Source: a virus. Taken from it: a stretch of DNA of 44,631 nucleotides. Below, piece after piece: positions 1 to 6,089 of this stretch (the stretch's first letter is position 1; each line of letters opens with the position of its first letter). Position numbers and translations under genes: made by a program. The stretch is from positions 1-44,631 of the IMG/VR virus record IMGVR_UViG_3300046477_000157. One strand, given 5' to 3'. The notes under the pieces are model-generated. The model did not search any database, was not told the origin of the DNA, and worked only from the letters and a program-made list of their open reading frames with translations.

Positions 1-146
1 AGCACCATCATCGACTCGCGATCATTCTTCTGATCGTTCGCCTTAGCCCAGCACTTGCGCCATCTGTTTGAGTCAAACGTTTGATCGTAGTAGCTTCTCT
101 CTTGCTTCGGCTTGCCGAACAAACGTGTTGCTGTCGATAGGGCGTG
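1..146. repeat. Terminal redundancy (circle-closing overlap), left copy
   Basis: Bases 1-146 are repeated at 44486-44631. The only difference is G at 127 against A at 44612. Genes run through the junction, so the molecule is circular or circularly permuted with a unique length near 44,485 bp. The overlap may be an assembly overlap carrying a population variant rather than a physical direct terminal repeat; the sequence alone cannot decide this. Confidence 0.95.
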
Positions 147-209
147 CTGCGGCAATAGCTGCACTCGATGTAGTTGCCATATGCGGAGCGCGGCGAACAC
201 TTCGTGCAT
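1..209 (-). CDS. Cas4/RecB-type nuclease, N-terminal part (continues from the right end)
   Basis: Circle-junction portion of the nuclease encoded at 43774-44631. Extending that frame upstream through the repeat reaches an ATG at 209-207. A good ribosome-binding sequence (GGGAG, 5 nt spacing, with GGAGG further upstream) precedes it, giving about 306 aa in total. The extension overlaps the end of the 180-aa gene by some 137 bp in another frame. Alternative starts are TTG at 155 or TTG at 122 (equivalent to 44607). The ATG is preferred only for its ribosome-binding site. Confidence 0.6.
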   Translation of the reverse strand, partial: MHEVFAALRIWQLHRVQLLPQHALSTATRLFGKPKQERSYYDQTFDSNRWRKCWAKANDQKNDRESMMV

Positions 210-615
210 CAACGCTCCCGCCTCCAGCGCCATCGACCGGGCCGTTGTCTCGTACTGCCTCTGTGCTGATACCGCTCCGTACGTCGGGCACGTGTTGATG
301 TTCGTCAAGCGACTGTTCGAGAACGGGTGCAGCAGCTTCTGTGCGGCTGTCGTTGGCGTGATCGACACTATCTGGTGCTGTCCCGGCCCCCGGTCGCGGA
401 CCTGTGGCTTCGCTCTTTTCGTAGCCAGCTTTGGCATCTAAGTACCTCCTGAGTTGTTCCTGGCAGCCCTCGACTACGATCATGAACTTAACCGGGTCTG
501 CCCCTATGTTCCTAACAGAAAACTCCAATGCGTGAAGCGCCTCATATAGCTCTGCGTCCGCCTTGGCATCGAAGTATGTCCCGTCGTCAGCAAGGAATCC
601 GTTGACGCTTTTCAT
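73..615 (-). CDS. Hypothetical protein, 180 aa, last gene before the nuclease
   Basis: Function unknown. The N-terminus (MKSVNGFLADDGTYFDAKAD) resembles small phage proteins that begin with a short domain of the type 'DDGTxFxxxxxAxxYE'. The middle and C-terminus are Ala/Pro/Asp-rich and look disordered. The start at 615 is chosen because its ATG overlaps the TGA of the preceding gene (ATGA coupling). An ATG 30 nt upstream lies in the same frame but inside that gene. The TGA stop at 75-73 lies in a TGTTTGAGTCAAAC palindrome. The single base difference between the two terminal copies is synonymous in this frame, which weakly supports coding. Confidence 0.7.
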   Translation of the reverse strand: MKSVNGFLADDGTYFDAKADAELYEALHALEFSVRNIGADPVKFMIVVEGCQEQLRRYLDAKAGYEKSEATGPRPGAGTAPDSVDHANDSRTEAAAPVLEQSLDEHQHVPDVRSGISTEAVRDNGPVDGAGGGSVDARSVRRAPHMATTSSAAIAAARPIDSNTFVRQAEAREKLLRSNV

Positions 616-785
616 TTCTTCTGCCTCTGCAAACTTTCCTCGCATCGCTTTGCCAATATCTCAGCGACTTCACGAGGAAGCACGACATGCGCCAATGTAC
701 GACCTGACGGGCCACGCCATAACAGTTGGCTATGTATCTCTGCAATCGCCATCTCTAGCGCCTCTAGCGTTTCCACTTTAGTCAT
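612..785 (-). CDS. Small hypothetical protein, 57 aa
   Basis: A small helical-looking protein beginning MTKVETLEALEMAIAEIH and ending in a Lys-rich tail (LQRQKK). No family was recognised. The evidence is arrangement: its ATG at 785 overlaps the end of the upstream gene (ATGACTAA) and its TGA overlaps the next ATG (ATGA). It therefore fills an otherwise unexplained gap in a tightly coupled minus-strand operon. Confidence 0.7.
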   Translation of the reverse strand: MTKVETLEALEMAIAEIHSQLLWRGPSGRTLAHVVLPREVAEILAKRCEESLQRQKK

Positions 786-1014
786 CCTTCTTTTGAGTCA
801 CACAGTTGCTCGCGTGCTTCACAATCGAATCGGCAAACTGCTTTGCGTCCTGTGGCCCGAAGCCGATCCATGCGATGCGCGTACCGAAGTCTACACGCAC
901 CATCTCACCGTCATCACTGATACTTACCATCAGTGCGCCTTCATCATCTGGAGTCGCCTTGCCCTGTGGGAATTCTCCGGTAGGCCCCAACCCTACGAAT
1001 ATCATCTTAACCAT
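778..1014 (-). CDS. Conserved-looking phage protein, 78 aa
   Basis: Small soluble protein with GEFPQGKATPDDEGAL near the N-terminus and a central VRVDFGTRIAWIGF stretch. This pattern is seen in uncharacterised phage early proteins; the function is unknown. An AGGAGG lies about 10 nt upstream of the ATG. The last codons (CVTQKKDD) run through a degenerate copy of the 15-bp palindrome at 790-804, so the repeat has supplied part of the C-terminus. The end overlaps the next ATG. Confidence 0.75.
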   Translation of the reverse strand: MVKMIFVGLGPTGEFPQGKATPDDEGALMVSISDDGEMVRVDFGTRIAWIGFGPQDAKQFADSIVKHASNCVTQKKDD

Positions 1015-1045
1015 TCACTTGTCCCTCCTGTGCCTGTGATGTGCA

Positions 1046-1139
1046 GCCCGCCGGGGAGGAGCCATTGGTGGTGGACCAACCCGGCGGGCCTTCTTCACCC
1101 CCGCCTACGCGAGGGCATGCCTGACCTCACCGTCAGGCA
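1046..1139. terminator. Two inverted repeats after the Acb2-like gene
   Basis: GCCCGCCGGG at 1046-1055 pairs perfectly with CCCGGCGGGC at 1080-1089 (24-nt loop). TGCCTGAC at 1118-1125 pairs with GTCAGGCA at 1132-1139 (6-nt loop), starting a few bases past the stop of the 75-aa gene. Neither is followed by a U-tract, so intrinsic termination is uncertain; RNA processing or stabilisation is equally possible. A copy of the mini-hairpin repeat (1099-1119) lies between them. The rest of 1015-1142 shows no gene. Confidence 0.55.
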
Positions 1140-1142
1140 AGC

Positions 1143-1370
1143 CTACTTCTGCGTTGTAGCAGCTTTGACTGCCCACATGGCAGCGTCTTCGTAGTGCGTC
1201 ATAGCCAGTGCCCACAAACGAGCCTCCTCCGACTCAACGCCCTTGTCCTGCTCGTCATGACACAAATCAATCAGGTCGGCAGAGTACCGCTTGATCTTCG
1301 TGACAAGATCGTTCTTGGACGGGTTGAAGTCCTCCCGTACCCGTGATGCGCCTAGACTTCCTGCTGGCAT
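1143..1370 (-). CDS. Acb2-like cyclic oligonucleotide sponge (anti-CBASS candidate), 75 aa
   Basis: The protein matches the Acb2/Tad1-type helical hairpin pattern by eye. It has an N-terminal FNPSKNDLVTKIK segment, a middle helix (ADLIDLCHD), then EEARLWALAMTHYEDAAMWAVKAAT. The run ending in AAMWAVKAAT is typical of the family. Acb2 proteins sequester the cyclic di- and trinucleotides made by CBASS and so block effector activation. About 75 aa is normal for the family. GGAGGATAGT directly precedes the ATG, and a palindrome lies upstream at 1388-1402. The first 14 residues (MPAGSLGASRVRED) could be a non-family extension. The function here is inferred. Confidence 0.8.
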   Translation of the reverse strand: MPAGSLGASRVREDFNPSKNDLVTKIKRYSADLIDLCHDEQDKGVESEEARLWALAMTHYEDAAMWAVKAATTQK

Positions 1371-1490
1371 ACTATCCTCCTGCTATGTGTGTGACTCAAA
1401 CAGTGGCCCGCCGGAGTAGCGATGGGTGGCGGAACTCCGACTGGCCTGTACGCTGGCAGAGCGGGAACTATGCCAGCCTACCTCTGTCGC
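1371..1490. other. Intergenic unit boundary with palindrome and inverted repeats
   Basis: Holds a 15-bp palindrome (1388-1402) upstream of the Acb2-like gene and short inverted repeats such as GGAGT/ACTCC and CTGGCA/TGCCAG. No gene was seen. A degenerate mini-hairpin repeat (CGCCTACGCGAGCC) runs into the last codons of the neighbouring secreted-protein gene. Confidence 0.5.
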
Positions 1491-2252
1491 CTACGCGAGC
1501 CTATTCGTCTTCTGCTTCCGTACCAGTCCAGCCAAACCGACCAGACCAATACCGAACAACAGGAACGATGCAGGCAATGGCGTCTGAGCCACTGCCGGTG
1601 CCGCTTCGATAAAGAAGCTATCCGGGCCATCGTTCAACCCAGACATGAGCGCCACGAAACCGATCGTGTCACCCACATGCACATCGTTCAGGTTCAGCAG
1701 CGCCCCGGTGATGGAGTAATCCGGGAAGCCGGTGCCGTTGTTCTTCGATGGCACGTTGCCGGTCGTCCCACCCGTGAAGCTCGCCAGCACGGTATGCGTC
1801 GTGAAGTCGAGGAAGAAAAACGAATTCAGCGTCTGCGGCTGGTTCGTATCATTCACGTCCACGCCGATGCTGAACCCCAGGCTGGTGTCGTTGTTGGCAA
1901 GCAAGAATGCCAGGAACGGACTGCCTGCACCAATCGTGTAGCCGGTGGCGAACGTGTTATCCGCCAGCGTATTGCGACCACCGTTGCCTTGATCGCTGAA
2001 CGCTGTGATCGAGGACACATTGCCATTGTTGCTGTAGTCGTTGTAGCCGAAGTTTGCAGGCTGGTTCGGCTGGTTGGCACCGCAGATGACACACGGCGCG
2101 TTCTGCGGCTGATTCCCGGCAGGCACGACAGCCCCCAGACTCAAACTGCCGGAGTTGGTCGTGTCCCAAGTAGCACCACCCAGCGTGATGGTACTTGCAG
2201 ACGCCGGAATGGCGAGCATGAGCAACATACTCGCTAGCAAGAGCTTCTTCAT
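1491..2252 (-). CDS. Secreted protein with VPLPA/PEP-CTERM-type sorting domain, 253 aa
   Basis: Residues 1-20 form a clear signal peptide (Lys2-Lys3, hydrophobic core, AxA cleavage site near ASA-STI). Residues 21-220 are a Thr/Asn/Gly-rich, beta-type extracellular domain with two close cysteines (CVIC). The C-terminus has all three parts of a PEP-CTERM signal: TPLPAS, a hydrophobic helix (FLLFGIGLVGLAGLV) and a basic tail (RKQKTNR). Such proteins are normally host surface or EPS proteins processed by exosortase. The gene is a stand-alone unit between palindromes at 1388 and 2319, with GAAGGA about 9 nt before the ATG. Roles in superinfection exclusion, altering the host surface or EPS binding are speculation. 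Confidence 0.85.
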   Translation of the reverse strand: MKKLLLASMLLMLAIPASASTITLGGATWDTTNSGSLSLGAVVPAGNQPQNAPCVICGANQPNQPANFGYNDYSNNGNVSSITAFSDQGNGGRNTLADNTFATGYTIGAGSPFLAFLLANNDTSLGFSIGVDVNDTNQPQTLNSFFFLDFTTHTVLASFTGGTTGNVPSKNNGTGFPDYSITGALLNLNDVHVGDTIGFVALMSGLNDGPDSFFIEAAPAVAQTPLPASFLLFGIGLVGLAGLVRKQKTNRLA

Positions 2253-2326
2253 TTAGCACGTCCTTCTGTTCTGGGTCTTTGCACTCAGCAACAACCTAAT
2301 AGACCCTTGATCTTAGGCTGTTTGAC

Positions 2327-2434
2327 TCAAACAGGACCAATCGGCTGCGGTACGTCCGCGAACCAATAGATGGCCAATGCTGCAATAATCAAAGCAATAA
2401 GGATTGCAGCCGCAACGTACACCGAACGTTCCAT
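2327..2434 (-). CDS. Single-span membrane miniprotein, 35 aa
   Basis: Begins MERSVYVAAAILIALIIAAL and continues through a single hydrophobic segment (about residues 5-24), then a short polar tail (FADVPQPIGPV). The ATG follows the stop of the upstream gene by one base, with GAGGA about 8 nt ahead. The TGA stop lies within the palindrome at 2319-2333. A lysis or host-membrane role is possible; nothing specific identifies it. Confidence 0.65.
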   Translation of the reverse strand: MERSVYVAAAILIALIIAALAIYWFADVPQPIGPV

Positions 2435-2435
2435 C

Positions 2436-2705
2436 TCAGTCGTCCTCCGGCTCGTTCGCCACACTCGCAACCTCGACGCCATCCGGCCTGCCACCACGAA
2501 TGAACTGGCGCATCTCCCGTTGCTGCACTTCGTTAAGCTGCACGAACCCCTGCATGGACGTTGCCATATTCTCAACCAGCCTGGCACACAACGTAAGCTG
2601 ATTCTCCGTCTCGATCAGCCGCTCGTACAGCAATGTGAAGAAGTACGCGGGCGGCCCCTCTACACCATGAGCGCGCAACTCTCGCTGGAACTCGTTGAAA
2701 GTCAT
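2436..2705 (-). CDS. Hypothetical protein, 89 aa
   Basis: A predicted helical protein of unknown function (MTFNEFQRELRAHGVEGPPA, then LYERLIETENQLTLCARLVENMATSM), with an acidic end (NEPEDD). The middle looks coiled-coil-like. The start overlaps the end of the upstream zinc-ribbon gene (ATGA). The next gene starts directly after its stop. Confidence 0.7.
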   Translation of the reverse strand: MTFNEFQRELRAHGVEGPPAYFFTLLYERLIETENQLTLCARLVENMATSMQGFVQLNEVQQREMRQFIRGGRPDGVEVASVANEPEDD

Positions 2706-2953
2706 GTGTTCATCTCCGTGATGACTTCCATCGGCTCACCGCATTCGGGACACAGAGGCGTGCTATCCCTACCCTCTGCGTAGCACAGCCATGTCTGCAC
2801 ACCTTGACTGCACCTAGCCATGAACGTATGCTGCGGCAATATCTGCGGATACCGCGTCCTCATGACGTGATTACCCACCTGGCGGTCTTCCTGCTCTGAT
2901 AAACCCGTTAATCTTTCCGCTCTCTTTATGCTCTCGCTCGTCGTCGTCGCCAT
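2702..2953 (-). CDS. Zinc-ribbon-like small protein, 83 aa (or 53 aa)
   Basis: The C-terminal half carries LCYAEGRDSTPLCPECGEPM, suggesting a metal site from the CPEC pair plus upstream cysteines. The function is unknown. The ATG at 2953 has GGAG about 8 nt upstream but makes the gene overlap the preceding one by 83 bp. An in-frame ATG at 2863 (MRTRYPQIL) would start just after that gene's stop, with a weaker ribosome-binding site. The end overlaps the next start (ATGA). Confidence 0.65.
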   Translation of the reverse strand: MATTTSESIKRAERLTGLSEQEDRQVGNHVMRTRYPQILPQHTFMARCSQGVQTWLCYAEGRDSTPLCPECGEPMEVITEMNT

Positions 2954-3254
2954 CTGGTATCTCCACTATGTTACTGAGATGAAAGTCCAACTCCTGCTGA
3001 TGCTGCACAATCCTGTTCAGTCGATCATTGATTGCCTTGTCGAGCCTGTGCATCCTGTCCAGGTCACGCTTCAACATCTGGTATTCACGCATGACCCGCA
3101 GTCGTTCCTTCGATACCAGATGCATGTTCTTGGCATTCACACCTGCGTAGTACGTCACAACCGCAGCCATGCGGCGCGCTCTAACCTCCAGCAGGTGGTT
3201 CTCGATCTGATCCCGTGTCTTGTCACTGAATGTCGGCTGCAACACTAGAGGCAT
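2871..3254 (-). CDS. Hypothetical coiled-coil protein, 127 aa
   Basis: Mostly charged helix (ENHLLEVRARRMAAVV, then MREYQMLKRDLDRMHRLDKA), probably a coiled coil, with an acidic DGDDDEREH stretch. The function is unknown. The start at 3254 (MPLVLQ) is preferred over a GTG at 3308. The upstream 57-aa gene ends inside it (ATGCCTCTAG overlap) and GGTGGAG lies about 10 nt before the ATG. Confidence 0.7.
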   Translation of the reverse strand: MPLVLQPTFSDKTRDQIENHLLEVRARRMAAVVTYYAGVNAKNMHLVSKERLRVMREYQMLKRDLDRMHRLDKAINDRLNRIVQHQQELDFHLSNIVEIPDGDDDEREHKESGKINGFIRAGRPPGG

Positions 3255-3418
3255 TTTGGCTTTCTCCACCTTGGCTGATAACGGCCCCAGATCGTGCCTT
3301 TCATCCACGAGATGCCACTACCTTCCTGACAGCCTGCACCGTCCGAACGCCACCAGACTATATGGCGTGGACAACGGCAAAGACTATCTGCCCATATGGC
3401 TTCCAACAACGCTCGCAT
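3245..3418 (-). CDS. Small Trp/Arg-rich hypothetical protein, 57 aa
   Basis: Starts MRALLEAIWADSLCRCPRHI. It is rich in Trp, Arg and Cys, with no recognised family. The case for a gene is positional: its ATG is one base after the TGA of the upstream zinc protein, and its TAG lies just inside the next gene's start. Without it a 165-bp hole would break the compact operon. Confidence 0.55.
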   Translation of the reverse strand: MRALLEAIWADSLCRCPRHIVWWRSDGAGCQEGSGISWMKGTIWGRYQPRWRKPKCL

Positions 3419-3419
3419 C

Positions 3420-3599
3420 TCAGGCTCCTACGCACTTGCCGCAGTAATGATGCCATTCATCACCCTTCTTACGTGCCCTCCAATGCTCTCGGTGCAGCAG
3501 GTTCATGGCTGTATCCCAATTAGCAGTATCTGTTTCCAATACCTCATGGCACCCATTGCACTCGAAAACAATGTTACCCTTCTGACGGTCTATGGTCAT
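3420..3599 (-). CDS. Four-cysteine zinc-binding miniprotein, 59 aa (paralogue A)
   Basis: Has FECNGCHEV near the N-terminus and HHYCGKC near the C-terminus: a CxxC plus CxxC pair separated by a charged helix (LLHREHWRARKKGDEWHHYC), as in treble-clef or zinc-ribbon folds. It is a clear paralogue of the protein at 10194-10424. Both share the order IDR, (V/F)xCxGC, (M)(N/D)L(L/V)RxxHW, and W(H/S)HYC. It overlaps the upstream gene by 26 bp. A nucleic-acid-binding role is inferred from the fold type only. Confidence 0.75.
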   Translation of the reverse strand: MTIDRQKGNIVFECNGCHEVLETDTANWDTAMNLLHREHWRARKKGDEWHHYCGKCVGA

Positions 3600-3903
3600 C
3601 GCGATCCTCCTTCGGTGGAAACGTCACACCCTTACCAGCCTTCCATTCGAAGACTGTCATATCACCGCCGTCTGTGATAATGACTCGATTCACAATGCCC
3701 ATCCTCACCGCAACGTTACTGGAGTAATGCCTCGCAGCCTTCACCGCCTCCTCAGCATCCACATACCTGCGAACGTATTCATATCCACCATTGGCAAAGA
3801 ACTGGCATACCGAAAACTTTTCGTCGTTCATGTTAACCCTCCTTGAATAGCACCTACATGCAGGACAGCAACCCCAGAAGCAACATGTGCATTTCTTGAA
3901 CAT
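3574..3903 (-). CDS. Hypothetical protein with optional Cys-rich N-terminal extension, 109 aa
   Basis: Two well-placed starts share one frame. ATG at 3903 (AGGGGG, about 6 nt spacing) adds a 24-residue leader packed with cysteines (CTCCFWGCCPACRC). ATG at 3831 has an even better AGGAGGGTTAAC and gives an 85-aa core beginning MNDEKFSVCQFFANGGYEYV. The core contains YVRRYVDAEEAVKAARHYSS and FEWKAGKGVTFP; the function is unknown. The palindrome at 3928-3942 sits upstream of the first start, as it does for other unit-opening genes. Two isoforms are possible. Confidence 0.7.
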   Translation of the reverse strand: MFKKCTCCFWGCCPACRCYSRRVNMNDEKFSVCQFFANGGYEYVRRYVDAEEAVKAARHYSSNVAVRMGIVNRVIITDGGDMTVFEWKAGKGVTFPPKEDRDDHRPSEG

Positions 3904-3990
3904 CTGATCCCCCTTCGCAATCTGCGCTGTGTGAGTCAAACACCCGCTCCCCACCTTCGTGAGGACATGCTTCGCGAGTGCAGCCAGGCA

Positions 3991-4066
3991 GGGAGGCCGA
4001 CCGGAGTGCGATCAAGTCGGCCTCCCCTTCACCAAGCGTCCTGTGGAGGGCGATCCTAAGGACGCT
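3991..4066 (-). terminator. Perfect 11-bp stem plus a 7-bp stem after the 161-aa gene
   Basis: GGGAGGCCGAC at 3991-4001 pairs perfectly with GTCGGCCTCCC at 4016-4026. AGCGTCC at 4035-4041 pairs with GGACGCT at 4060-4066, overlapping the gene's last codons. No U-tract follows the strong stem. Placement between a gene end and the next palindrome suggests a unit boundary, either a terminator or an RNase-resistant 3' end. Confidence 0.6.
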
Positions 4067-4541
4067 CAGTTATCACAATGCGTTTCTGTGGTTTGGTCGG
4101 CACCTTGGCGCGCTCGACCTGTTCCTTCATGAGCGGGACCGGAACGTTGTACGCCTTGTATGCCCATGCAGCCAGCACATCTGGATCAAACCTTTTCACA
4201 GGCTCGGTCACAGCAACAGTCACAACGAAATGCCTGCTCTCCGCTGCAATATGCGTGCCTGTCTCCAAGTCAGCAACCTCAATTACACCGTTCCCCTTGG
4301 CAATGTCCATCAGACGCTCGTAGTGACCATCAGCCATCTTACTGATCTGCGCCCACATATACATCTCCGCCAGGACACTCGACAGGTTCGCACCCCTGCC
4401 AGTATCCGGCTTGACCTTCGCCAGCAAGTCACCCGTCAGCTTGCCCAACTCCTTCACGATCCTACCTTGGAACGTGCTCGCCTGAGCCCCACTCGGCTCC
4501 GGCCTCTCCGCAGCTTCCTTCATCTTCGCTCTAGTTGCCAT
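4056..4541 (-). CDS. Hypothetical protein, 161 aa
   Basis: Starts MATRAKMKEAAERPEPSG after AGGAG (9 nt). A longer frame back to 4574 would only translate the palindrome. The body has VLAEMYMWAQISKMADGHYE and FDPDVLAAWAYKAYNVPV. No recognised domain and no membrane segments, so probably a cytoplasmic early protein. It opens a unit with a palindrome directly upstream (4559-4573). Confidence 0.7.
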   Translation of the reverse strand: MATRAKMKEAAERPEPSGAQASTFQGRIVKELGKLTGDLLAKVKPDTGRGANLSSVLAEMYMWAQISKMADGHYERLMDIAKGNGVIEVADLETGTHIAAESRHFVVTVAVTEPVKRFDPDVLAAWAYKAYNVPVPLMKEQVERAKVPTKPQKRIVITERP

Positions 4542-4573
4542 GTTCTGCACTCCTGTTGTGTGTGACTCAAACA

Positions 4574-4891
4574 CTATCGCCGACCATCGATCGGCGACGG
4601 AACAGACCTTTGGTTCTTCCCAAGCTCGTCCAATGCCCTTGGGTCGATCCTATGCGAGAGGTTCTCGTTGGTCTTGAACACATCGTTCATGCGCCGAACG
4701 AAATCAGAGAGATCATCCGAAGCGCGCATGGTCTGCTCCCTGATGGCATTCGCAAACGCCCTCAGATGATCGCCTTTCACCTTCGCCTCTGCCTCCAATT
4801 GCTCGGCGGCATCCTCCAATTGCTTGGCTGCGTTGTTCCCAATCTGCTCGACAGCCCGCACCGTGAGCCCTGTAATCTCTTCCTTAGTCAT
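4574..4891 (-). CDS. Coiled-coil hypothetical protein, 105 aa
   Basis: Almost entirely helical: AKQLEDAAEQLEAEAKVKGD, then FANAIREQTMRASDDLSDFV. This suggests a coiled coil or a small DNA- or protein-binding bundle. The ATG overlaps the upstream stop (ATGA). The gene ends one base from a palindrome at 4559-4573, which then opens the next unit. Function unknown. Confidence 0.7.
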   Translation of the reverse strand: MTKEEITGLTVRAVEQIGNNAAKQLEDAAEQLEAEAKVKGDHLRAFANAIREQTMRASDDLSDFVRRMNDVFKTNENLSHRIDPRALDELGKNQRSVPSPIDGRR

Positions 4892-5331
4892 TTCGCACTC
4901 CTTTCGCTCTGTTCGATTTCGCTTTGCTCTACTGGTTTGTAAATGCCTATCAGCTTGTTGTCGCTGTTCACATCGCTCTCGTCAAAATAGTGATGCCCGG
5001 CCTCGCACGAGAACGATATGCCCACCTTGTCGTACTCAATACGCGACACGCCCCCAGGATGACAGGTGACGCTGCCCCCATCTACCACCACAAGATCGCC
5101 ATGCTTCAGATCGCGCATCCCGACCTGACGCAACGCAACCAACTTGTCATCCCTTATCATGTAGTTGATGGGATCGAAACTTTCCCCGGCTCGGTGATTA
5201 GTCACCATTATCCAACGCCGAGCCAAGTCCCTCGCACTCGTCTCGGCCTCTTCTTTCGTAGCGAACCGCAGCGCGTTATCGAGCCACTTCTCGCCCTCAC
5301 CAGCAACCTGTACCTGCGGCTTCCAACTCAT
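4888..5331 (-). CDS. Hypothetical phage protein, 147 aa
   Basis: The start at 5331 (MSWKPQVQVAGEGEKW) is fixed by the ATGA overlap with the upstream stop. The segment ARRWIMVTNHRAGESFDPIN resembles a recurrent motif in uncharacterised phage proteins. The C-terminal half is beta-rich (GDLVVVDGGSV, VGISFSCEAGHHYFDESDV). No catalytic residues were recognised. Confidence 0.75.
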   Translation of the reverse strand: MSWKPQVQVAGEGEKWLDNALRFATKEEAETSARDLARRWIMVTNHRAGESFDPINYMIRDDKLVALRQVGMRDLKHGDLVVVDGGSVTCHPGGVSRIEYDKVGISFSCEAGHHYFDESDVNSDNKLIGIYKPVEQSEIEQSERSAK

Positions 5332-5543
5332 ATCACACCCCCCTTCGGCATGTTCGGCACTAGCGCCATCGCCTCTTGCTTGGTCCGCTGCGGCCTTCGC
5401 GTAGCCTGCCAAGGATCGTACTCCCTGCTCCCCTTCCCCATCTTCTCCTGCGGTATCCATGTTTCGTTCGGCCCACTGATGACCCGACCGTTGCCATCCT
5501 TGTTATAGACCGGCGCTCGTTCCATCTTCTTAGTCTGCTTCAT
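5328..5543 (-). CDS. Small basic hypothetical protein, 71 aa
   Basis: Begins MKQTKKMERAPVYNKDGNGR and is Lys/Arg/Gly-rich with little hydrophobic core. AGGAG lies 7 nt upstream of the ATG at 5543. The longer frame to 5591 only reads the repeat elements (palindrome 5580-5594, mini-hairpin 5560-5580). The end is coupled to the next gene by ATGA. Function unknown. Confidence 0.65.
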   Translation of the reverse strand: MKQTKKMERAPVYNKDGNGRVISGPNETWIPQEKMGKGSREYDPWQATRRPQRTKQEAMALVPNMPKGGVI

Positions 5544-5763
5544 TTTGCACTCCTGTCTTCCCCGCCTTCGCGAGGACATGGTTTGAGTCAAACACCAACC
5601 TGCTCACTGCACTCCCACGCGAATGAGCCCGTATGTGGCCACTGCTACCATCCGACAACTCGTAATAATACAGCGGCACGCCAGTACCGAAGTACTGGCG
5701 CCCACCGTACGCATAGCCTTGGCCATTCACAGACACTCTTCGGCATACCGTTACCGTCACCAT
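5530..5763 (-). CDS. Hypothetical protein with repeat-encoded C-terminus, 77 aa
   Basis: Residues 1-56 (MVTVTVCRRVSVNGQGYAYG onward, Gly/Tyr-rich) look like a small beta protein. The last 20 or so residues (VFDSNHVLAKAGKTGVQ) are simply the palindrome and mini-hairpin read in frame. The gene therefore continues through the element and into the next gene's ribosome-binding site before stopping at 5530. Its ATG overlaps the end of the upstream gene. An ancestral protein probably ended near the palindrome. Confidence 0.65.
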   Translation of the reverse strand: MVTVTVCRRVSVNGQGYAYGGRQYFGTGVPLYYYELSDGSSGHIRAHSRGSAVSRLVFDSNHVLAKAGKTGVQNEAD

Positions 5764-6089
5764 ATCACGCCCTTCCGCAGCTTGGCCAGATCGAAGTGAC
5801 CCTCGATATACACCGTCTTGCCGGTCACGATCACGGTCGTATCCTTTACTCCCGCATCGCGCATCTTCTTTTCGAAGTCTACGGTCTGGTCATCTGTCAG
5901 CTTCAGATGCTTGCCGATCCGTAGCACAGTCTGCACAAACCGATAATACAGACTGTGCCGCACTTCACCACGCCCACCGAACTCACCTGCCAACAACTCA
6001 GCTTGCACAACCGCAAGCTCGACTGCTGCTGACCGATCACGTATGCGCTTACCACGCTCGAACTCTTCACTGTGCGGAAATATTGTCAT
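5757..6089 (-). CDS. Hypothetical protein, 110 aa
   Basis: Helical N-terminal half (FERGKRIRDRSAAVELAVVQ) followed by FVQTVLRIGKHLKLTDDQTV and a short beta end (VIVTGKTVYIEGHFDLA). No family was recognised. It overlaps its upstream neighbour by 23 bp and the downstream start by 7 bp, consistent with translational coupling in the operon reading down from the 6583-6611 promoter. Confidence 0.7.
   Translation of the reverse strand: MTIFPHSEEFERGKRIRDRSAAVELAVVQAELLAGEFGGRGEVRHSLYYRFVQTVLRIGKHLKLTDDQTVDFEKKMRDAGVKDTTVIVTGKTVYIEGHFDLAKLRKGVIW

Noticed and set aside
1422-2237. 271-aa open frame on the plus strand opposite the PEP-CTERM gene
   Set aside because: Shadow frame: Arg/Gln/Val-rich composition, no ribosome-binding site, and the opposite strand has a signal peptide, a sorting signal and a good start.
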